A DNA stretch of 64,000 nucleotides from Streptomyces sp. CG 926 (GCF_003148825.1 NZ_QGGZ01000010.1:338889-402888), one strand, 5' to 3'. Counted from the first letter of the stretch, positions 49,794 through 59,174 are shown. A program made the numbers and translations. The notes: generated by a model from the letters alone, not told the origin.

Positions 49794-50702
49794 GTGCCGA
49801 GTCTGCGCAGCAGGGCGCTGTCGGCGGCGCTGATCGCGGCGGGACGGCGAAGACGGTACGCGAGCGCGGATGCCGTCCGGACCAGGGTGGCGGAGTCCGC
49901 CCGCAGGCCCGCCTCCCATCTGCCGCCGCGTTGGCTGGGACGGGTCGCCGACATCTCGCGGACCTTCGTCGGAGCCTGGCCGGTGTACGACGTCTCCCCG
50001 CTCGGGACGGAGCCCACGGCCCATGTGCTGTACGTGCACGGCGGCGGCTACGTCCACGAGCTGCAGCGCCCGCACTGGGCGCTGATCCGGACCCTGGTCA
50101 CACGGGCGGGGGCGCGGGTCGTCGTACCGGCGTACATCCTCGCTCCGCGCGGGACCGCCGACCGGACCGTCCCGGTCGCCGCGGACCTGCTGAGCGGGCT
50201 GATCGCGAGCGGCGGCTCCGCCGGCACGGTGCTGATCGGGGACTCGGCCGGGGCCGGGCTGGCGCTGGCGGCCGCGCAGCGGCTGCGCGACCGCACCGGG
50301 GACCAGCCCTCCCGGATCGTGCTGATCTCGCCCTGGCTGGACGTGACCATGAGCCATCCGGACCAGGCGGCCATCGAGGCGGCCGATCCGCTGCTGGCCC
50401 GCCCGGGGCTGCTGGAGGCCGGTCGGTTGTACGCCGGGACCCTGGACGCCGACGATCCCCGGGTGAGCCCGCTGCACGGGGGCTTCGCCGGGCTGGCGCC
50501 GCTGACGGTGTTCACCGGAACCCGGGACGTGCTGACCACGGACAGCCGGGAGCTGCTGCTCCGGGCCCGCGCGGAGGGGGCCGAGGTGGAGTTCCACGAG
50601 GCGGCGGGGCTGCCGCACGGGTACCCTCTGATGCCCGTCCCGGAGGGGCGGGCGGCGCGGGAACGGATCGTCGAGCTGATCAGGTCGACGGCGGAGCTCT
50701 GA
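49794..50702 (+). CDS. Hormone-sensitive-lipase-type esterase (alpha/beta hydrolase-3)
   Basis: A 302-residue carboxylesterase of the HSL family. The oxyanion motif HGGGYVHEL, the nucleophile elbow GDSAGAGLA and the acid (DPRVSPLHG; GTRDVLTTDSREL) and His (GLPHGYPLMP) regions are all present. Of two in-frame GTGs, the second (49794) is chosen because the strong AGGTGAGG then lies at a normal distance; the first would be directly abutting it. It hydrolyses small acyl esters; the natural substrate is unknown. It diverges from tdh and converges with the methyltransferase. Confidence 0.87.
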   Translation: MPSLRSRALSAALIAAGRRRRYASADAVRTRVAESARRPASHLPPRWLGRVADISRTFVGAWPVYDVSPLGTEPTAHVLYVHGGGYVHELQRPHWALIRTLVTRAGARVVVPAYILAPRGTADRTVPVAADLLSGLIASGGSAGTVLIGDSAGAGLALAAAQRLRDRTGDQPSRIVLISPWLDVTMSHPDQAAIEAADPLLARPGLLEAGRLYAGTLDADDPRVSPLHGGFAGLAPLTVFTGTRDVLTTDSRELLLRARAEGAEVEFHEAAGLPHGYPLMPVPEGRAARERIVELIRSTAEL

Positions 50703-50743
50703 GGGGGGCACGGCGGTGGCGGCGGATCGGTACGGGCCGCCCC

Positions 50744-51481
50744 CTACGCCGTACAGGTCATCAGTGAGCTGATCGGCCAGGCGCGGTACGCCGTCCAGTA
50801 CGCCTCGTCGCGTACGGAGTCGGCGGGCGGGGTCCGGTTCGGCTGCCAGCCGACGGTGACGAAGCCCGCCTCGACGGCGGCCTCGGCGAGGTCGGCGTGG
50901 GCCCATTCGCGGAATTCGAAGGGCACCGGCGGCTCGGTCAGGAAATGCGCCTTGAGCAGCGGAGCGTCCCCGTCCGGGACCCGGTCCAGGATGCGCACCC
51001 CGTACGGCGACCAGTCCACGCGGGGGAACGCCCCCGCGTTGGGGACGATGGCCAGCAGCCGCCCGCCCGCGCGCAGGTGGGCGCGGACGGACCGGAACAT
51101 CGCGTGCAGGGACCTGCGGTCGGGCGCGTAGCTGAAGACGTACGCGGCGGTCGCGAGGTCGAAGGGGCCGAGGTGCGGCAGGCCGGCGGCATCGGCGACG
51201 TGGTACTCGACGTCCGGCCGGTCCTTGGTCGCCGCGTGCTCGCGGGCCTGGCGGATCATCTCCTCCGAGACGTCCACACCGACGGTCCGCCGGGCCCCGC
51301 CGCGGGCCAGCAGCCGCGTGTTGTATCCGTATCCGCAGGCGAGGTCGAGGGCGTCGAGCCCGCGCACCCCGCCGAGCGCGTCGAGGGCTCCGTGCAGGGT
51401 GTAGGTGTCGGCCGCGGAGAAGGCCGCCGTGCTCGTGGACTCCGCGTAGCGCTCGCCGATGGTGTCGTACTGGAACCGCAT
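50744..51481 (-). CDS. Class I SAM-dependent methyltransferase
   Basis: A 245-residue Rossmann methyltransferase. Motif I is LDLACGYGYNTRLLA, motif II begins TVGVDVSEEMIRQARE, motif III reads VEYHVADAAGLPHLGPFDLA, and the later strand is RAHLRAGGRLLAIVPN. The substrate-side C-terminus (FREWAHADLAEAAVEAGFVT) is typical of small-molecule methyltransferases (UbiE/TylM-like). ATG at 51481 is chosen over an upstream open frame that is Pro/Arg-rich. No biosynthetic cluster is nearby. It converges with the esterase, 41 bases apart. Confidence 0.87.
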   Translation of the reverse strand: MRFQYDTIGERYAESTSTAAFSAADTYTLHGALDALGGVRGLDALDLACGYGYNTRLLARGGARRTVGVDVSEEMIRQAREHAATKDRPDVEYHVADAAGLPHLGPFDLATAAYVFSYAPDRRSLHAMFRSVRAHLRAGGRLLAIVPNAGAFPRVDWSPYGVRILDRVPDGDAPLLKAHFLTEPPVPFEFREWAHADLAEAAVEAGFVTVGWQPNRTPPADSVRDEAYWTAYRAWPISSLMTCTA

Positions 51482-51671
51482 GCTCTGCCTTCCGGGGGCC
51501 TGCCGGGGGGTGTGACGCCTGGGTATCGTGCCCGCGGCGACGTCCGGGGGACGGCCCGCACACCCGTGCGTCCCCCGGACGAGGGAAGCGGTCGGCCTAG
51601 CGGTCGGCCGGGCGCTGTCGCGGCCGGCCGGGATGCAGGGGCCGCCGCCGAGGGCGCATCCTGGCTGTGTG

Positions 51672-53885
51672 ATGGCCAGAGCGGACAGCGTCGGCCCCGC
51701 ACCCGATACCACCGATGCCCCCGATGCGACGGCCCAGGTGCTCGTACGGGCCGTCATCAGTGCGCTGGAGGCCGTCGGCGGGTACGCGGGCGGGATCTAC
51801 CTGCGCTCGCCCACCACCGGGCTGCTGTTGCTGGCCGTGTTCACCGGGCTGCCGCTGCAGCTGTTCCGGCCGTGGTGGCGGATGCAGGTGAACCGCCCCT
51901 ATCCGGTGGCCGAGGCCTACCGCTCCGGGCAGGCCGTGCTCCTGCCCGACGCGGAGTCGGCGATGAGCCGCTTCCCGCAGCTGATGGCCGGGCTGCCGTT
52001 CCCCTTCGCCTCGCTGTACGAGCCGGTGACCGCCGGGACGGAACGGTTCGGTGTGCTGGTGGTGCTGCGCGAGGCCACGCCGGGGATCCCGGTCGGGACC
52101 GCGGACCGCGAACGGCTGCGCCGGGCCGCGGAGCGGCTGGCCGCCGACCTCACCGACCTCGAGGCGGCCGGGGGGCCGGTGCTGTGGAAGGGCGACCCGA
52201 TGGGCGTGCCGGCGCCACCGCCCGAGGCCGGGCCCGAGGGTGCCCGCAGGGCCGCGGACCGGCTCGTACAGGCGGTGCTCTCCCTGGACCGGGAGGGCCG
52301 GATCGGCTATGTGAACACCGCGGCGGAGGAGCTGCTCGGGCTCGACGGGCCGCATCTGCAGGGTCGGCTGTTGTGGGAGGCACTGCCGTGGCTCGGGCAT
52401 CCCACCTACGAGGACCACTTCCGGGCCGGTTTCATGTCCGGCGAGCCCGTGCACTTCCCCGCCCGGCGCGGCCGGCACGCGCCCGGGCAGTGGCTGTCGG
52501 TGGACCTGTATCCCTCGGCCGACGGGGTGACCCTGACGCTGGGCACCTCCGCGAAACCGGCCTACACGCCCGAGTCACAGGCCCGGCAGGACCCGAACGC
52601 CGACACCGACACGGAAACAGACACGGGCGTGGACGCGGACGGGCAGCCGGACCTCGACGTGTCGGCCGACGAGGCCTCGGCCCTGTACCGACCGGTGGCC
52701 CTCGCCATCGCGCTGACGGAGGCGGTCACGGCCCGGCAGGTGTCGGCGGTGGTGACCGAGGAGCTGCTGCCGGCCTTCGGCGGCCGCCAGCTGGCGATCT
52801 ACCTGCTGGACGAACGGCATCTCTACCTGGCCTGGGAGACCGGTTTCCCGCAGGGCTTCCTCAACCGGTTCGACGGGGTCTCCCTCGATGTCCGGCTGCC
52901 GGGCGTGGAGACTCTGACCACGGGCCGGCCGATGTTCTTCGAGTCGATGCAGCACCTGGCCACCGCCTACCCGGGCATCCCGCTGGACGCCGATGTCGGC
53001 GCCCGCGCCTTCCTGCCGCTGATCGCCTCCGGACGTCCCGTCGGCTCGTGCATCCTCGGCTTCGACTCGCCCCGCGGCTTCAGCCCGGAGGAACGTGCGG
53101 TGCTGACGGCGCTGGCCGGTCTGATCGCGCAGGCGCTCGCCCGGGCCCGGCGCTACGACAACGAGGTGGCGCTCGCCCGCGGTCTGCAGTCGGCGCTGCT
53201 GCCGCACCGACTGCCGGTGCGCGAGCACGTGGACACCGTCGGCCGCTACCTTCCCGGCACCCAGGGCATGGAGGTCGGCGGCGACTGGTACGACGTCGTC
53301 GAGACGGGCGCCGGCCTGCTGGCCCTGGTCATCGGGGATGTCCAGGGCCACGGTGTGGCGGCCGCGGCGACCATGGGCCAGCTGCGCAGCGCGGTACGGG
53401 CCTTCGCGCTCAGCGGGAGCACCCCCGAGCAGGTGGTGAGCGGCACCAACCAGCTGCTCATCGACCTGGATCCGGGCCAGTTCGCGAGCTGCTGCTACAT
53501 GTTGCTCGACCCGGCGTCGGGCTCCGTCATGGCGGCCCGGGCCGGGCACCCCCAGCCGCTGCTGCGCCACCCGGACGGCCGGACCGAGGTGCTGGACCTG
53601 GCGGGCGGGGTGGTGCTCGGCATCGATCCGGAGGCCTCGTACCCGGTCACGGAGCTGCGGCTGACGACTGGCTCGGTCCTCGCCCTTTACACGGACGGGC
53701 TGGTGGAGAAGCCGGGCCTCGACATCGACGTCGGGGTGGAGCGGCTGCGGACGGCCTTGGAGGCGGCCCGGCCGTCCCCGTTGACCGAAACCGCCGACCG
53801 GCTGATCAGCGAGGCGGGCAGCACCGCCGACCGGCCGGACGACATCGCGCTGCTGCTGGCCTCCCGTACCGGCGGGGGCGCCTGA
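51672..53885 (+). CDS. SpoIIE-type PP2C phosphatase with GAF, PAS and GAF domains
   Basis: A 737-residue signalling phosphatase. Domain order: GAF (~10-150), a PAS-like segment (~195-290, with RIGYVNTAAEELLGLDGPHL), a charged linker (DTDTETDTGVDADGQPD), a second GAF (~330-480) and a SpoIIE/RsbU PP2C domain (~490-737) with VGGDWYDVVETGAGLLALVI, GDVQGHGVAAAATMGQLR and LALYTDGLVE plus PDDIALLL. The catalytic metal Asp residues (GGDWYD, GDVQGHG, PDDIALL) are kept. It should dephosphorylate an anti-anti-sigma factor in response to a small-molecule or redox signal. An adjacent GTG at 51669 is an alternative start. No RsbW/RsbV pair is nearby. Confidence 0.9.
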   Translation: MARADSVGPAPDTTDAPDATAQVLVRAVISALEAVGGYAGGIYLRSPTTGLLLLAVFTGLPLQLFRPWWRMQVNRPYPVAEAYRSGQAVLLPDAESAMSRFPQLMAGLPFPFASLYEPVTAGTERFGVLVVLREATPGIPVGTADRERLRRAAERLAADLTDLEAAGGPVLWKGDPMGVPAPPPEAGPEGARRAADRLVQAVLSLDREGRIGYVNTAAEELLGLDGPHLQGRLLWEALPWLGHPTYEDHFRAGFMSGEPVHFPARRGRHAPGQWLSVDLYPSADGVTLTLGTSAKPAYTPESQARQDPNADTDTETDTGVDADGQPDLDVSADEASALYRPVALAIALTEAVTARQVSAVVTEELLPAFGGRQLAIYLLDERHLYLAWETGFPQGFLNRFDGVSLDVRLPGVETLTTGRPMFFESMQHLATAYPGIPLDADVGARAFLPLIASGRPVGSCILGFDSPRGFSPEERAVLTALAGLIAQALARARRYDNEVALARGLQSALLPHRLPVREHVDTVGRYLPGTQGMEVGGDWYDVVETGAGLLALVIGDVQGHGVAAAATMGQLRSAVRAFALSGSTPEQVVSGTNQLLIDLDPGQFASCCYMLLDPASGSVMAARAGHPQPLLRHPDGRTEVLDLAGGVVLGIDPEASYPVTELRLTTGSVLALYTDGLVEKPGLDIDVGVERLRTALEAARPSPLTETADRLISEAGSTADRPDDIALLLASRTGGGA

Positions 53886-53905
53886 GGGCCGTCCCGTCGG
53901 TCGGT

Positions 53906-55690
53906 TCAGTCCGGGCTCGCCAGGGTGAGCGCGCTGTTGACCAGCCCGACATGGCTGAACGCCTGCGGGAAGTTGCCGAGTTGGCGTCCGGCGAGAGGGT
54001 CGTACTCCTCCGCGAGCAGGCCGACGTCGTTGCGTACGGCCAGCAGCCGCTCGAACAGGGCGCGGGCCTCCTGGCGCCGGCCCGTCATGTGCAGGGCGTC
54101 GGTCAGCCAGAACGAGCAGGCCAGGAAGGCTCCTTCGTCGCCGGGCAGCCCGTCGACCATGGCGTCCGCGGTGCTGTAGCGGCGGACCAGTCCGCTGCTG
54201 CCGAGCTCGGCGCGCACCGCGTCGACCGTGCCGATGACCCGTGGGTCGTCGGGCGGCAGGAATCCGACCCTGGGGATGAGCAGGGTCGCCGCGTCGAGCT
54301 CCGCGGAGCCGTAGTACTGGGTGAAGGTGCCGCGCACGGGGTCGTAGCCCCGCTCGCACACGTCGCGGTGGACCTCGTCGCGCATGGTCCGCCAGCGTTC
54401 CACCTCGCCGTCCAGGGAGGGGTCGCTCTCCAGGGTGCGTACCGCCCGGTCGGCCGCGACCCACGCCATCACCTTGGAGTGCACGAAGTGCCGGCGGGGG
54501 CCGCGGACCTCCCACAGGCCCTCGTCGGGGCGCTGCCAGTTGCGTTCGAGGAAGTCGAGCAGGGCGAGTTGGATGCGCCAGGCGTGGCGTTCGGAGGGCA
54601 GCCCGGCCGACCTGGCGAGGTGGAGGGAGTCGATGACCTCCCCGTACACGTCCAGCTGGAGTTGGTCGACGGCGGCGTTCCCGACGCGGACCGGGGCGGA
54701 GGAGGCGTAGCCGCGCAGCCAGGGCAGTTCGCTCTCGGGGATCCGCCGCTCGCCGCCGATGCCGTACATGATCTGGAGGTCGGCGGGGTCGCCCGCGACC
54801 GCGCGCAGCAGCCACTCGCGCCAGGCGCGGGCCTCGTCGAGGAAGCCGGTGGACAGGAGCGAGCCGAGGGTGAGGGTGGAGTCCCGGAGCCAGCAGTAGC
54901 GGTAGTCCCAGTTGCGGACGCCGCCGATTTCCTCGGGGAGGGAAGTGGTGGCCGCAGCGGCGATGCCGCCGGTCGGGGCGTAGGTGAGGGCCTTGAGGGT
55001 GATCAAGGAGCGGGTGACCGCCTCCTGGTAGGGGCCCTCGTAGCGGCATTGCGCGGTCCACTCCCGCCAGTCGGCGAGGCTCTGGTCCAGTGCGTCGAAG
55101 GGGTCGCAGGGCTCGGGGCGGGGCCGGTGCGAGGGGTGCCAGGTCAGTACGAAGGCGACGCGCCGGCCGGCGTGGACCGGGAACTGGGAGCAGGTGCTGT
55201 TCGCCTCGCCCCAGGTGCGGACCGGGGGTTCGCTGCGGAACCAGGCGGAGTCGGGTCCGGCGACGGCGACCCGGTCGCCGTCGCTGCGGCGCACCCAGGG
55301 CACGACGTGGCCGTAGTCGAAGCGCAGGCGCAGGGTGCTGCGCATCCGGACCGTGCCGCTGATGCCCTCGACGATGCGGATGACGTCGGGGGCGACCTCG
55401 CGCTGGGGCATGAAGTCGGTGACCTTGACGGTCCCGGTTTCGGTCTCCCAGTACGATTCGAGGATGAGCGAGCCGTCGACGTAGGCACGGCGGGTACAGG
55501 GCTCGCCGTCGGCGGCGTCGAGGGGCGCGATGCGCCAGTGGCCGTTCTCCTCGTCACCGAGGAGCTTGGCGAAGCAGGCCGCCGAGTCGAAGCGCGGCAG
55601 GCACAGCCAGTCGATGGACCCGTCGCGGCCGACCAGTGCGCTGGTCATCAGGTCGCCGATAAGTGCGTAGTCTTCGATGGGTTGCGTCAT
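53906..55690 (-). CDS. GH15-family glucoamylase/trehalase-like hydrolase
   Basis: A 594-residue glycoside hydrolase of family 15. It has the N-terminal beta sandwich (IEDYALIGDLMTSALVGRDG, SIDWLCLPRFDSAACFAKLL) and an (alpha/alpha)6 barrel with RNWDYRYCWLRDSTL and the catalytic-Glu region RPDEGLWEVRGPR, and a second one at GDEGAFLACSFWL. In actinobacteria this subgroup includes the trehalases of the Mycobacterium type. ATG at 55690 (MTQPIEDYAL) fits the family start; a TTG at 55723 would extend it by 11 residues. It is convergent with the SpoIIE-type phosphatase and lies upstream of the galactose-oxidase gene on the same strand. Confidence 0.88.
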   Translation of the reverse strand: MTQPIEDYALIGDLMTSALVGRDGSIDWLCLPRFDSAACFAKLLGDEENGHWRIAPLDAADGEPCTRRAYVDGSLILESYWETETGTVKVTDFMPQREVAPDVIRIVEGISGTVRMRSTLRLRFDYGHVVPWVRRSDGDRVAVAGPDSAWFRSEPPVRTWGEANSTCSQFPVHAGRRVAFVLTWHPSHRPRPEPCDPFDALDQSLADWREWTAQCRYEGPYQEAVTRSLITLKALTYAPTGGIAAAATTSLPEEIGGVRNWDYRYCWLRDSTLTLGSLLSTGFLDEARAWREWLLRAVAGDPADLQIMYGIGGERRIPESELPWLRGYASSAPVRVGNAAVDQLQLDVYGEVIDSLHLARSAGLPSERHAWRIQLALLDFLERNWQRPDEGLWEVRGPRRHFVHSKVMAWVAADRAVRTLESDPSLDGEVERWRTMRDEVHRDVCERGYDPVRGTFTQYYGSAELDAATLLIPRVGFLPPDDPRVIGTVDAVRAELGSSGLVRRYSTADAMVDGLPGDEGAFLACSFWLTDALHMTGRRQEARALFERLLAVRNDVGLLAEEYDPLAGRQLGNFPQAFSHVGLVNSALTLASPD

Positions 55691-55753
55691 TTGTGCGCTA
55701 TTCCCCTGAATGTCCGGGGCCAATCAGTTCGGCCCCGGACACCGCTCATGGCA

Positions 55754-58309
55754 TCAGGAGATCGTGACGAACTGACCGATGCTCGGTACGCCCTGGGCGT
55801 CGAGGGCGAAGAGCATGTAGGTGCCCGGCAGGACCACACCCGTGTCGGCGGGCACGGACACCTTGTACGTGCCGCCTCCCGTGGCGGTGGACACCACGGG
55901 GACCCGGCGCTGGTCGTTGTCGGTGGAGTGGGTCGCGGCGGCGGCCCGCATCAGGACGAAGGACGCCACCGGGCCCTGGGTGCTCACCGTGAGCGAGGCG
56001 CCGGGCGCGGCCTTGGGGGGCACGCCGGCGGTGATGGCGGGACGCGGCTTCGGGGTGCCGTCCGTGTTGAGCAGGTACGGCGGGGTGAAGATCGCCCCGT
56101 CGGCGTGGTTGGTCGCGCAGTCGCCGCACAGACCGCCGCCGCCGGAGAAGATCCGTCCGTCGGGCAGCAGGTTGGCCACGCTGTGGTAGTTGCGCGGAAC
56201 GGCCATGGTGGCGAGCGGGGTGAAGGTGCCGGTCGCCGGGTCCCACAGCTCGGGGGTCAGGACGGAGGTGGCGTCGCTGAACGGCACCGGATACGCCTGA
56301 CCGCCGAAGACGGCCACCTTGCCGTCGGGCAGGACCACGCTGTTGCTGAAGGCGCGGGCATGCTCCATGTCACCCGTGCGGGCGGCCTGGACCTGGCTGC
56401 CCGAGATGCCCACGGTGTAGGCGCGCTGGGTGGCGAAGGTGTCCTGGTAGGCGGGTGAGCCGCCCAGGGTGAGCAGTTTGCCGATGTCGTAGGCGACGGC
56501 GTTGCCGGTCATGGCGTCCTGGCTGTCGGCCCGGGTGCCGGCGGAGGTGATGCCGCCCTGCCCACTGGTGGAGATCCAGTTCATCTGCTTGCTCGGGCCC
56601 AGTTGCAGCACCTTGCCGCCCGAAGTGGCGTGCAGCCACATGTGGTTGTCGGCGCGGTACGGTCCGGCCGGGTCGGCCGTCAGCGCCGGGGCGGCGGGCA
56701 CCCCGGGGAGGCTGCGCCAGGTGCGGGTGTCCGGGGACCAGACCTCACCGGCCTTGTCGGTGCCCGTGGCTCCGCTCCAGGATCCGCCGAGGACGAAGGC
56801 CTCGCCGGTGGAGAGCAGGGTCATGGCCTGGTAGCCGCGGGCGATGTTCATGCTGGTGGTGGCGGACCAGGCGTCGGTGGCCGGGTCGTAGATGCTCGCC
56901 TTCTCGGCGTTGCTGCCGCCGGTGACCAGGACCCGGCCGTCGGCGAGCATGGCGATGCCGGGACAGAACATGTCGTGTCCGGTGTTGTCGATGCGGCGCT
57001 GGGTGACCTTGCCCGTCTTCAGGTCCAGGATCGCGGTCTGCGTGTAGCCGTTGCTGCCGCCGAAGCGGTCGACGGCGTACGCGGACCAGGCCAGCAGCTT
57101 GTCGCCGGGCAGGGCGGCGGTGGCCACCGGCACCAGCGGGAAGCCGGTGATCCGGCCCCAGGAGCCGTGGACGGCCGGGCTGGACGGCCCGCTCAGGCGG
57201 ATCTCACCGGCGGAGGACCAGGGTCCACGGCCGCCCGCCTCGCTGGTCGCGGTCAGCCGGACGAAGCGGGTGGATGCGGCGCGGGTGAAGGTGGCGGTCT
57301 TGACGGTGTCGTCGTCGCGCCAGGTGCCCGTGGCCACCGGCGTGCCGAAGGTGACGCCGTCGGTGCTGGTGGAGATGGAGTACGCGCCCACGCGCCCGTT
57401 GGGCCCGGTGGAGCGGGGATGGTAGACGAGGGCCGAGACCGTCGCGGTGCGGTGCATGTCGATGGTGATGCTGTGCGGCAACGGCGTGGGGCTCGGAACG
57501 TACTTGCTGTGCCAGAGGGTGTTGTCCTTGCCGTCCAGGACGTTGCCCGCCCGGCCGTTCTCGCCGCCGGTCTCCTCGTCGCTCGCCGTGGCCGTCCATC
57601 CGGTGCGGGACAGGTCGACGGTGGCGGCCGGGGTGCCGGGGTCGCCCAGCAGGTCGATCTCGGCGGCGGAGGACCAGGGTCCGCGGCCGCCCGCCTCGCT
57701 GAGCGCGGTCAGCCGTACGAACCGGGCGCCCTGCGGGGCGAATCCGAGGGTCTTGGGGCTGGTGTCGTCGGCGAGCGTGCCGGTGGCGACCGGGGTGGCC
57801 CAGCCCAGTCCGTCGGCACTGAGGCTGATGCTGTATTCACCGATCCGCCCGTTGGGCCCGTCGGTGCGGGGACGGTAGACGAGCGCGGAGACCACCGCCG
57901 TGCGGTGCATGTCGACGGTGATGACGTGCGGCAGCGGGGTGGGGGTCGGGACGTACTTGCTGTGCCAGAGGGTGGCGGCGTTCCCGTCGAGGACGTTGCC
58001 CGCGCGGCCGTTCTCGCCGGCGGTCTCCTCGTCGCTCGCCGTGGCCGTCCATCCGGTGCGGTCGAGGATCGGAGCCGTCGGCTCCATCGCGTTCGCGGGG
58101 ACGATGCCGTGGTGCGGCGACTGTTTCGCCGCCTGCTGGTCCAAGGGCACGGGCGCGGGACGGGGTGCCGGGGCGCGGCCGGCCGCTGCCGTGCTCGTGA
58201 CCACGAACAACGGGGTCAGACCGATCAGCAGCGAGCCGAGGCCGAGCGCGATGAGCAGGTGGGAACGGCGTATCGCGCGGTGAAAGGCGAGGAAGCGCCT
58301 GGACTGCAA
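55754..58309 (-). CDS. Exported galactose-oxidase-type copper radical oxidase with two discoidin domains
   Basis: An 851-residue secreted enzyme. TTG at 58309 is well supported by AGGAGGT seven bases ahead. After a signal (IRRSHLLIALGLGSLLIGLT) come two F5/8 type C discoidin domains (~75-225, ~230-372) of nearly the same sequence, a Kelch beta propeller (~385-740) and a C-terminal DUF1929 domain. Active-site residues match fungal galactose oxidase in order and spacing: Cys449 (MFCPG) and Tyr493 (ARGYQAM), 44 apart as in C228-Y272; Trp511 in GGSWSG; Tyr708-His709 (RNYHSV); His794. A Cys-Tyr cross-linked copper radical centre is therefore predicted; it oxidises a primary alcohol to aldehyde and releases H2O2. 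Confidence 0.93.
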   Translation of the reverse strand: MQSRRFLAFHRAIRRSHLLIALGLGSLLIGLTPLFVVTSTAAAGRAPAPRPAPVPLDQQAAKQSPHHGIVPANAMEPTAPILDRTGWTATASDEETAGENGRAGNVLDGNAATLWHSKYVPTPTPLPHVITVDMHRTAVVSALVYRPRTDGPNGRIGEYSISLSADGLGWATPVATGTLADDTSPKTLGFAPQGARFVRLTALSEAGGRGPWSSAAEIDLLGDPGTPAATVDLSRTGWTATASDEETGGENGRAGNVLDGKDNTLWHSKYVPSPTPLPHSITIDMHRTATVSALVYHPRSTGPNGRVGAYSISTSTDGVTFGTPVATGTWRDDDTVKTATFTRAASTRFVRLTATSEAGGRGPWSSAGEIRLSGPSSPAVHGSWGRITGFPLVPVATAALPGDKLLAWSAYAVDRFGGSNGYTQTAILDLKTGKVTQRRIDNTGHDMFCPGIAMLADGRVLVTGGSNAEKASIYDPATDAWSATTSMNIARGYQAMTLLSTGEAFVLGGSWSGATGTDKAGEVWSPDTRTWRSLPGVPAAPALTADPAGPYRADNHMWLHATSGGKVLQLGPSKQMNWISTSGQGGITSAGTRADSQDAMTGNAVAYDIGKLLTLGGSPAYQDTFATQRAYTVGISGSQVQAARTGDMEHARAFSNSVVLPDGKVAVFGGQAYPVPFSDATSVLTPELWDPATGTFTPLATMAVPRNYHSVANLLPDGRIFSGGGGLCGDCATNHADGAIFTPPYLLNTDGTPKPRPAITAGVPPKAAPGASLTVSTQGPVASFVLMRAAAATHSTDNDQRRVPVVSTATGGGTYKVSVPADTGVVLPGTYMLFALDAQGVPSIGQFVTIS

Positions 58310-58422
58310 TCTGACCTCCTGGGGCGAGCTGATGTGCCCCGTTGAAGATAGGTGAGCACAGCAGCAACTCGTTTGAGATCAAAGAGAGTTGGCGCAAAAC
58401 CGCATGGCCGGTCGGAAGGCGT

Positions 58423-58459
58423 CGACGCCGGGTGGGCCGCAGTGGCCCACCCGGCGTCG
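58423..58459 (-). terminator. 16-bp hairpin past doxX
   Basis: GACGCCGGGTGGGCC (58424-58438) and its complement (58444-58458), plus one more pair, close a 5-nt loop. It lies downstream of doxX and upstream of the galactose-oxidase promoter. Confidence 0.65.
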
Positions 58460-58492
58460 CTGATGGCGGCGGTCTCCTGACCCGCCGGCGGC

Positions 58493-58525
58493 ACCGGTCG
58501 CACCGGCCCCGCCCATGCGACCGGT
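58493..58525 (-). terminator. 10-bp hairpin directly after doxX
   Basis: ACCGGTCGCA and TGCGACCGGT flank a 13-nt loop, 23 bases past the doxX stop and partly overlapping CCGGTCCCG repeats. Together with the hairpin at 58423 it forms a tandem terminator. Confidence 0.6.
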
Positions 58526-58547
58526 CCCGCCGGTCCCGCCGGTCCCG

Positions 58548-59111
58548 CTAGTCGCGTACGAGGAGCATGACGACGGCGAGGACCACACCGAGGGCGACGG
58601 CGAGCGCGCCGTAGGCCAGGCGGTGGCTGCGCAGCACGGGCACGAAGCGGTCGACGGCATACCGCCCGGGGCCGGTGAGGGCGAGTGCCGCGGCGCCCGC
58701 GGTCAGCAGGAGTTCGTACTCGATGCCCTTCGGGGCGAAGAAGGAGCCGGCACCGTGGACGGCGATCGCGTTGATCAGGGTGCCGACGACAGCGGCCCCG
58801 GCGAGCGGGGTGAGCAGCCCGAGGGCGAGGCCGAGACCACCGAGGGTCTCGGTGAGGCCGGCGAGGACCGCCATGGCGTCACCGGCCGGGTAGCCGCTGG
58901 CCGTGAAGAACTGACCGGTACCACTGATGCCGCCGCCCCCGAACCAGCCGAAGAGCTTCTGCGTACCGTGCGCCACCATGGTCAGACCGAGGACCAGGCG
59001 CAGGAGGAGCAGGCCGGTGTCGTGGCCGGGGGTGGAGAGGGCGGACTCGGCGGGAGGTACGGCCGGTGCGGCGGCCTGCGGCTTCGTCGCGGTGACGGAG
59101 GGGCTGGTCAT
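58548..59111 (-). CDS. DoxX-family membrane protein
   Basis: A 187-residue protein with four transmembrane helices (residues ~30-50, ~80-105, ~110-130, ~160-185), preceded by a Thr/Ala-rich 25-residue tail. DoxX relatives are quinone-linked subunits or thiosulfate/organohydroperoxide-associated proteins; the core VAHGTQKLFGWFGGGGI is the typical family motif. It diverges from a MarR gene, and two AT-rich motif copies lie in the gap, so MarR very likely represses it and responds to a quinone, hydroperoxide or phenolic. Confidence 0.88.
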   Translation of the reverse strand: MTSPSVTATKPQAAAPAVPPAESALSTPGHDTGLLLLRLVLGLTMVAHGTQKLFGWFGGGGISGTGQFFTASGYPAGDAMAVLAGLTETLGGLGLALGLLTPLAGAAVVGTLINAIAVHGAGSFFAPKGIEYELLLTAGAAALALTGPGRYAVDRFVPVLRSHRLAYGALAVALGVVLAVVMLLVRD

Positions 59112-59160
59112 CGAGGGGGGTCCTTCCGGTCGGGCGGCCCGGTGGGGAGGCAGGGGTGTT

Positions 59161-59174
59161 GTTCAAATTCGAAC
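59161..59174. promoter_or_regulatory. MarR operator half-pair 1
   Basis: GTTCAAATTCGAAC is a near-palindrome in the otherwise GC-rich doxX/marR gap. Site 2 (TTCAAATTGGAAC) is 40 bp away. AT-rich paired sites of this kind are bound by MarR dimers. Confidence 0.6.

Noticed and set aside
50897..56458. A very long plus-strand open frame of 1853 codons
   Set aside because: It is antisense to, or out of frame with, several genes that have clear motifs (methyltransferase, SpoIIE phosphatase, GH15). High GC leaves such frames open by chance; its product is a low-complexity Arg/Gly/Ala run.
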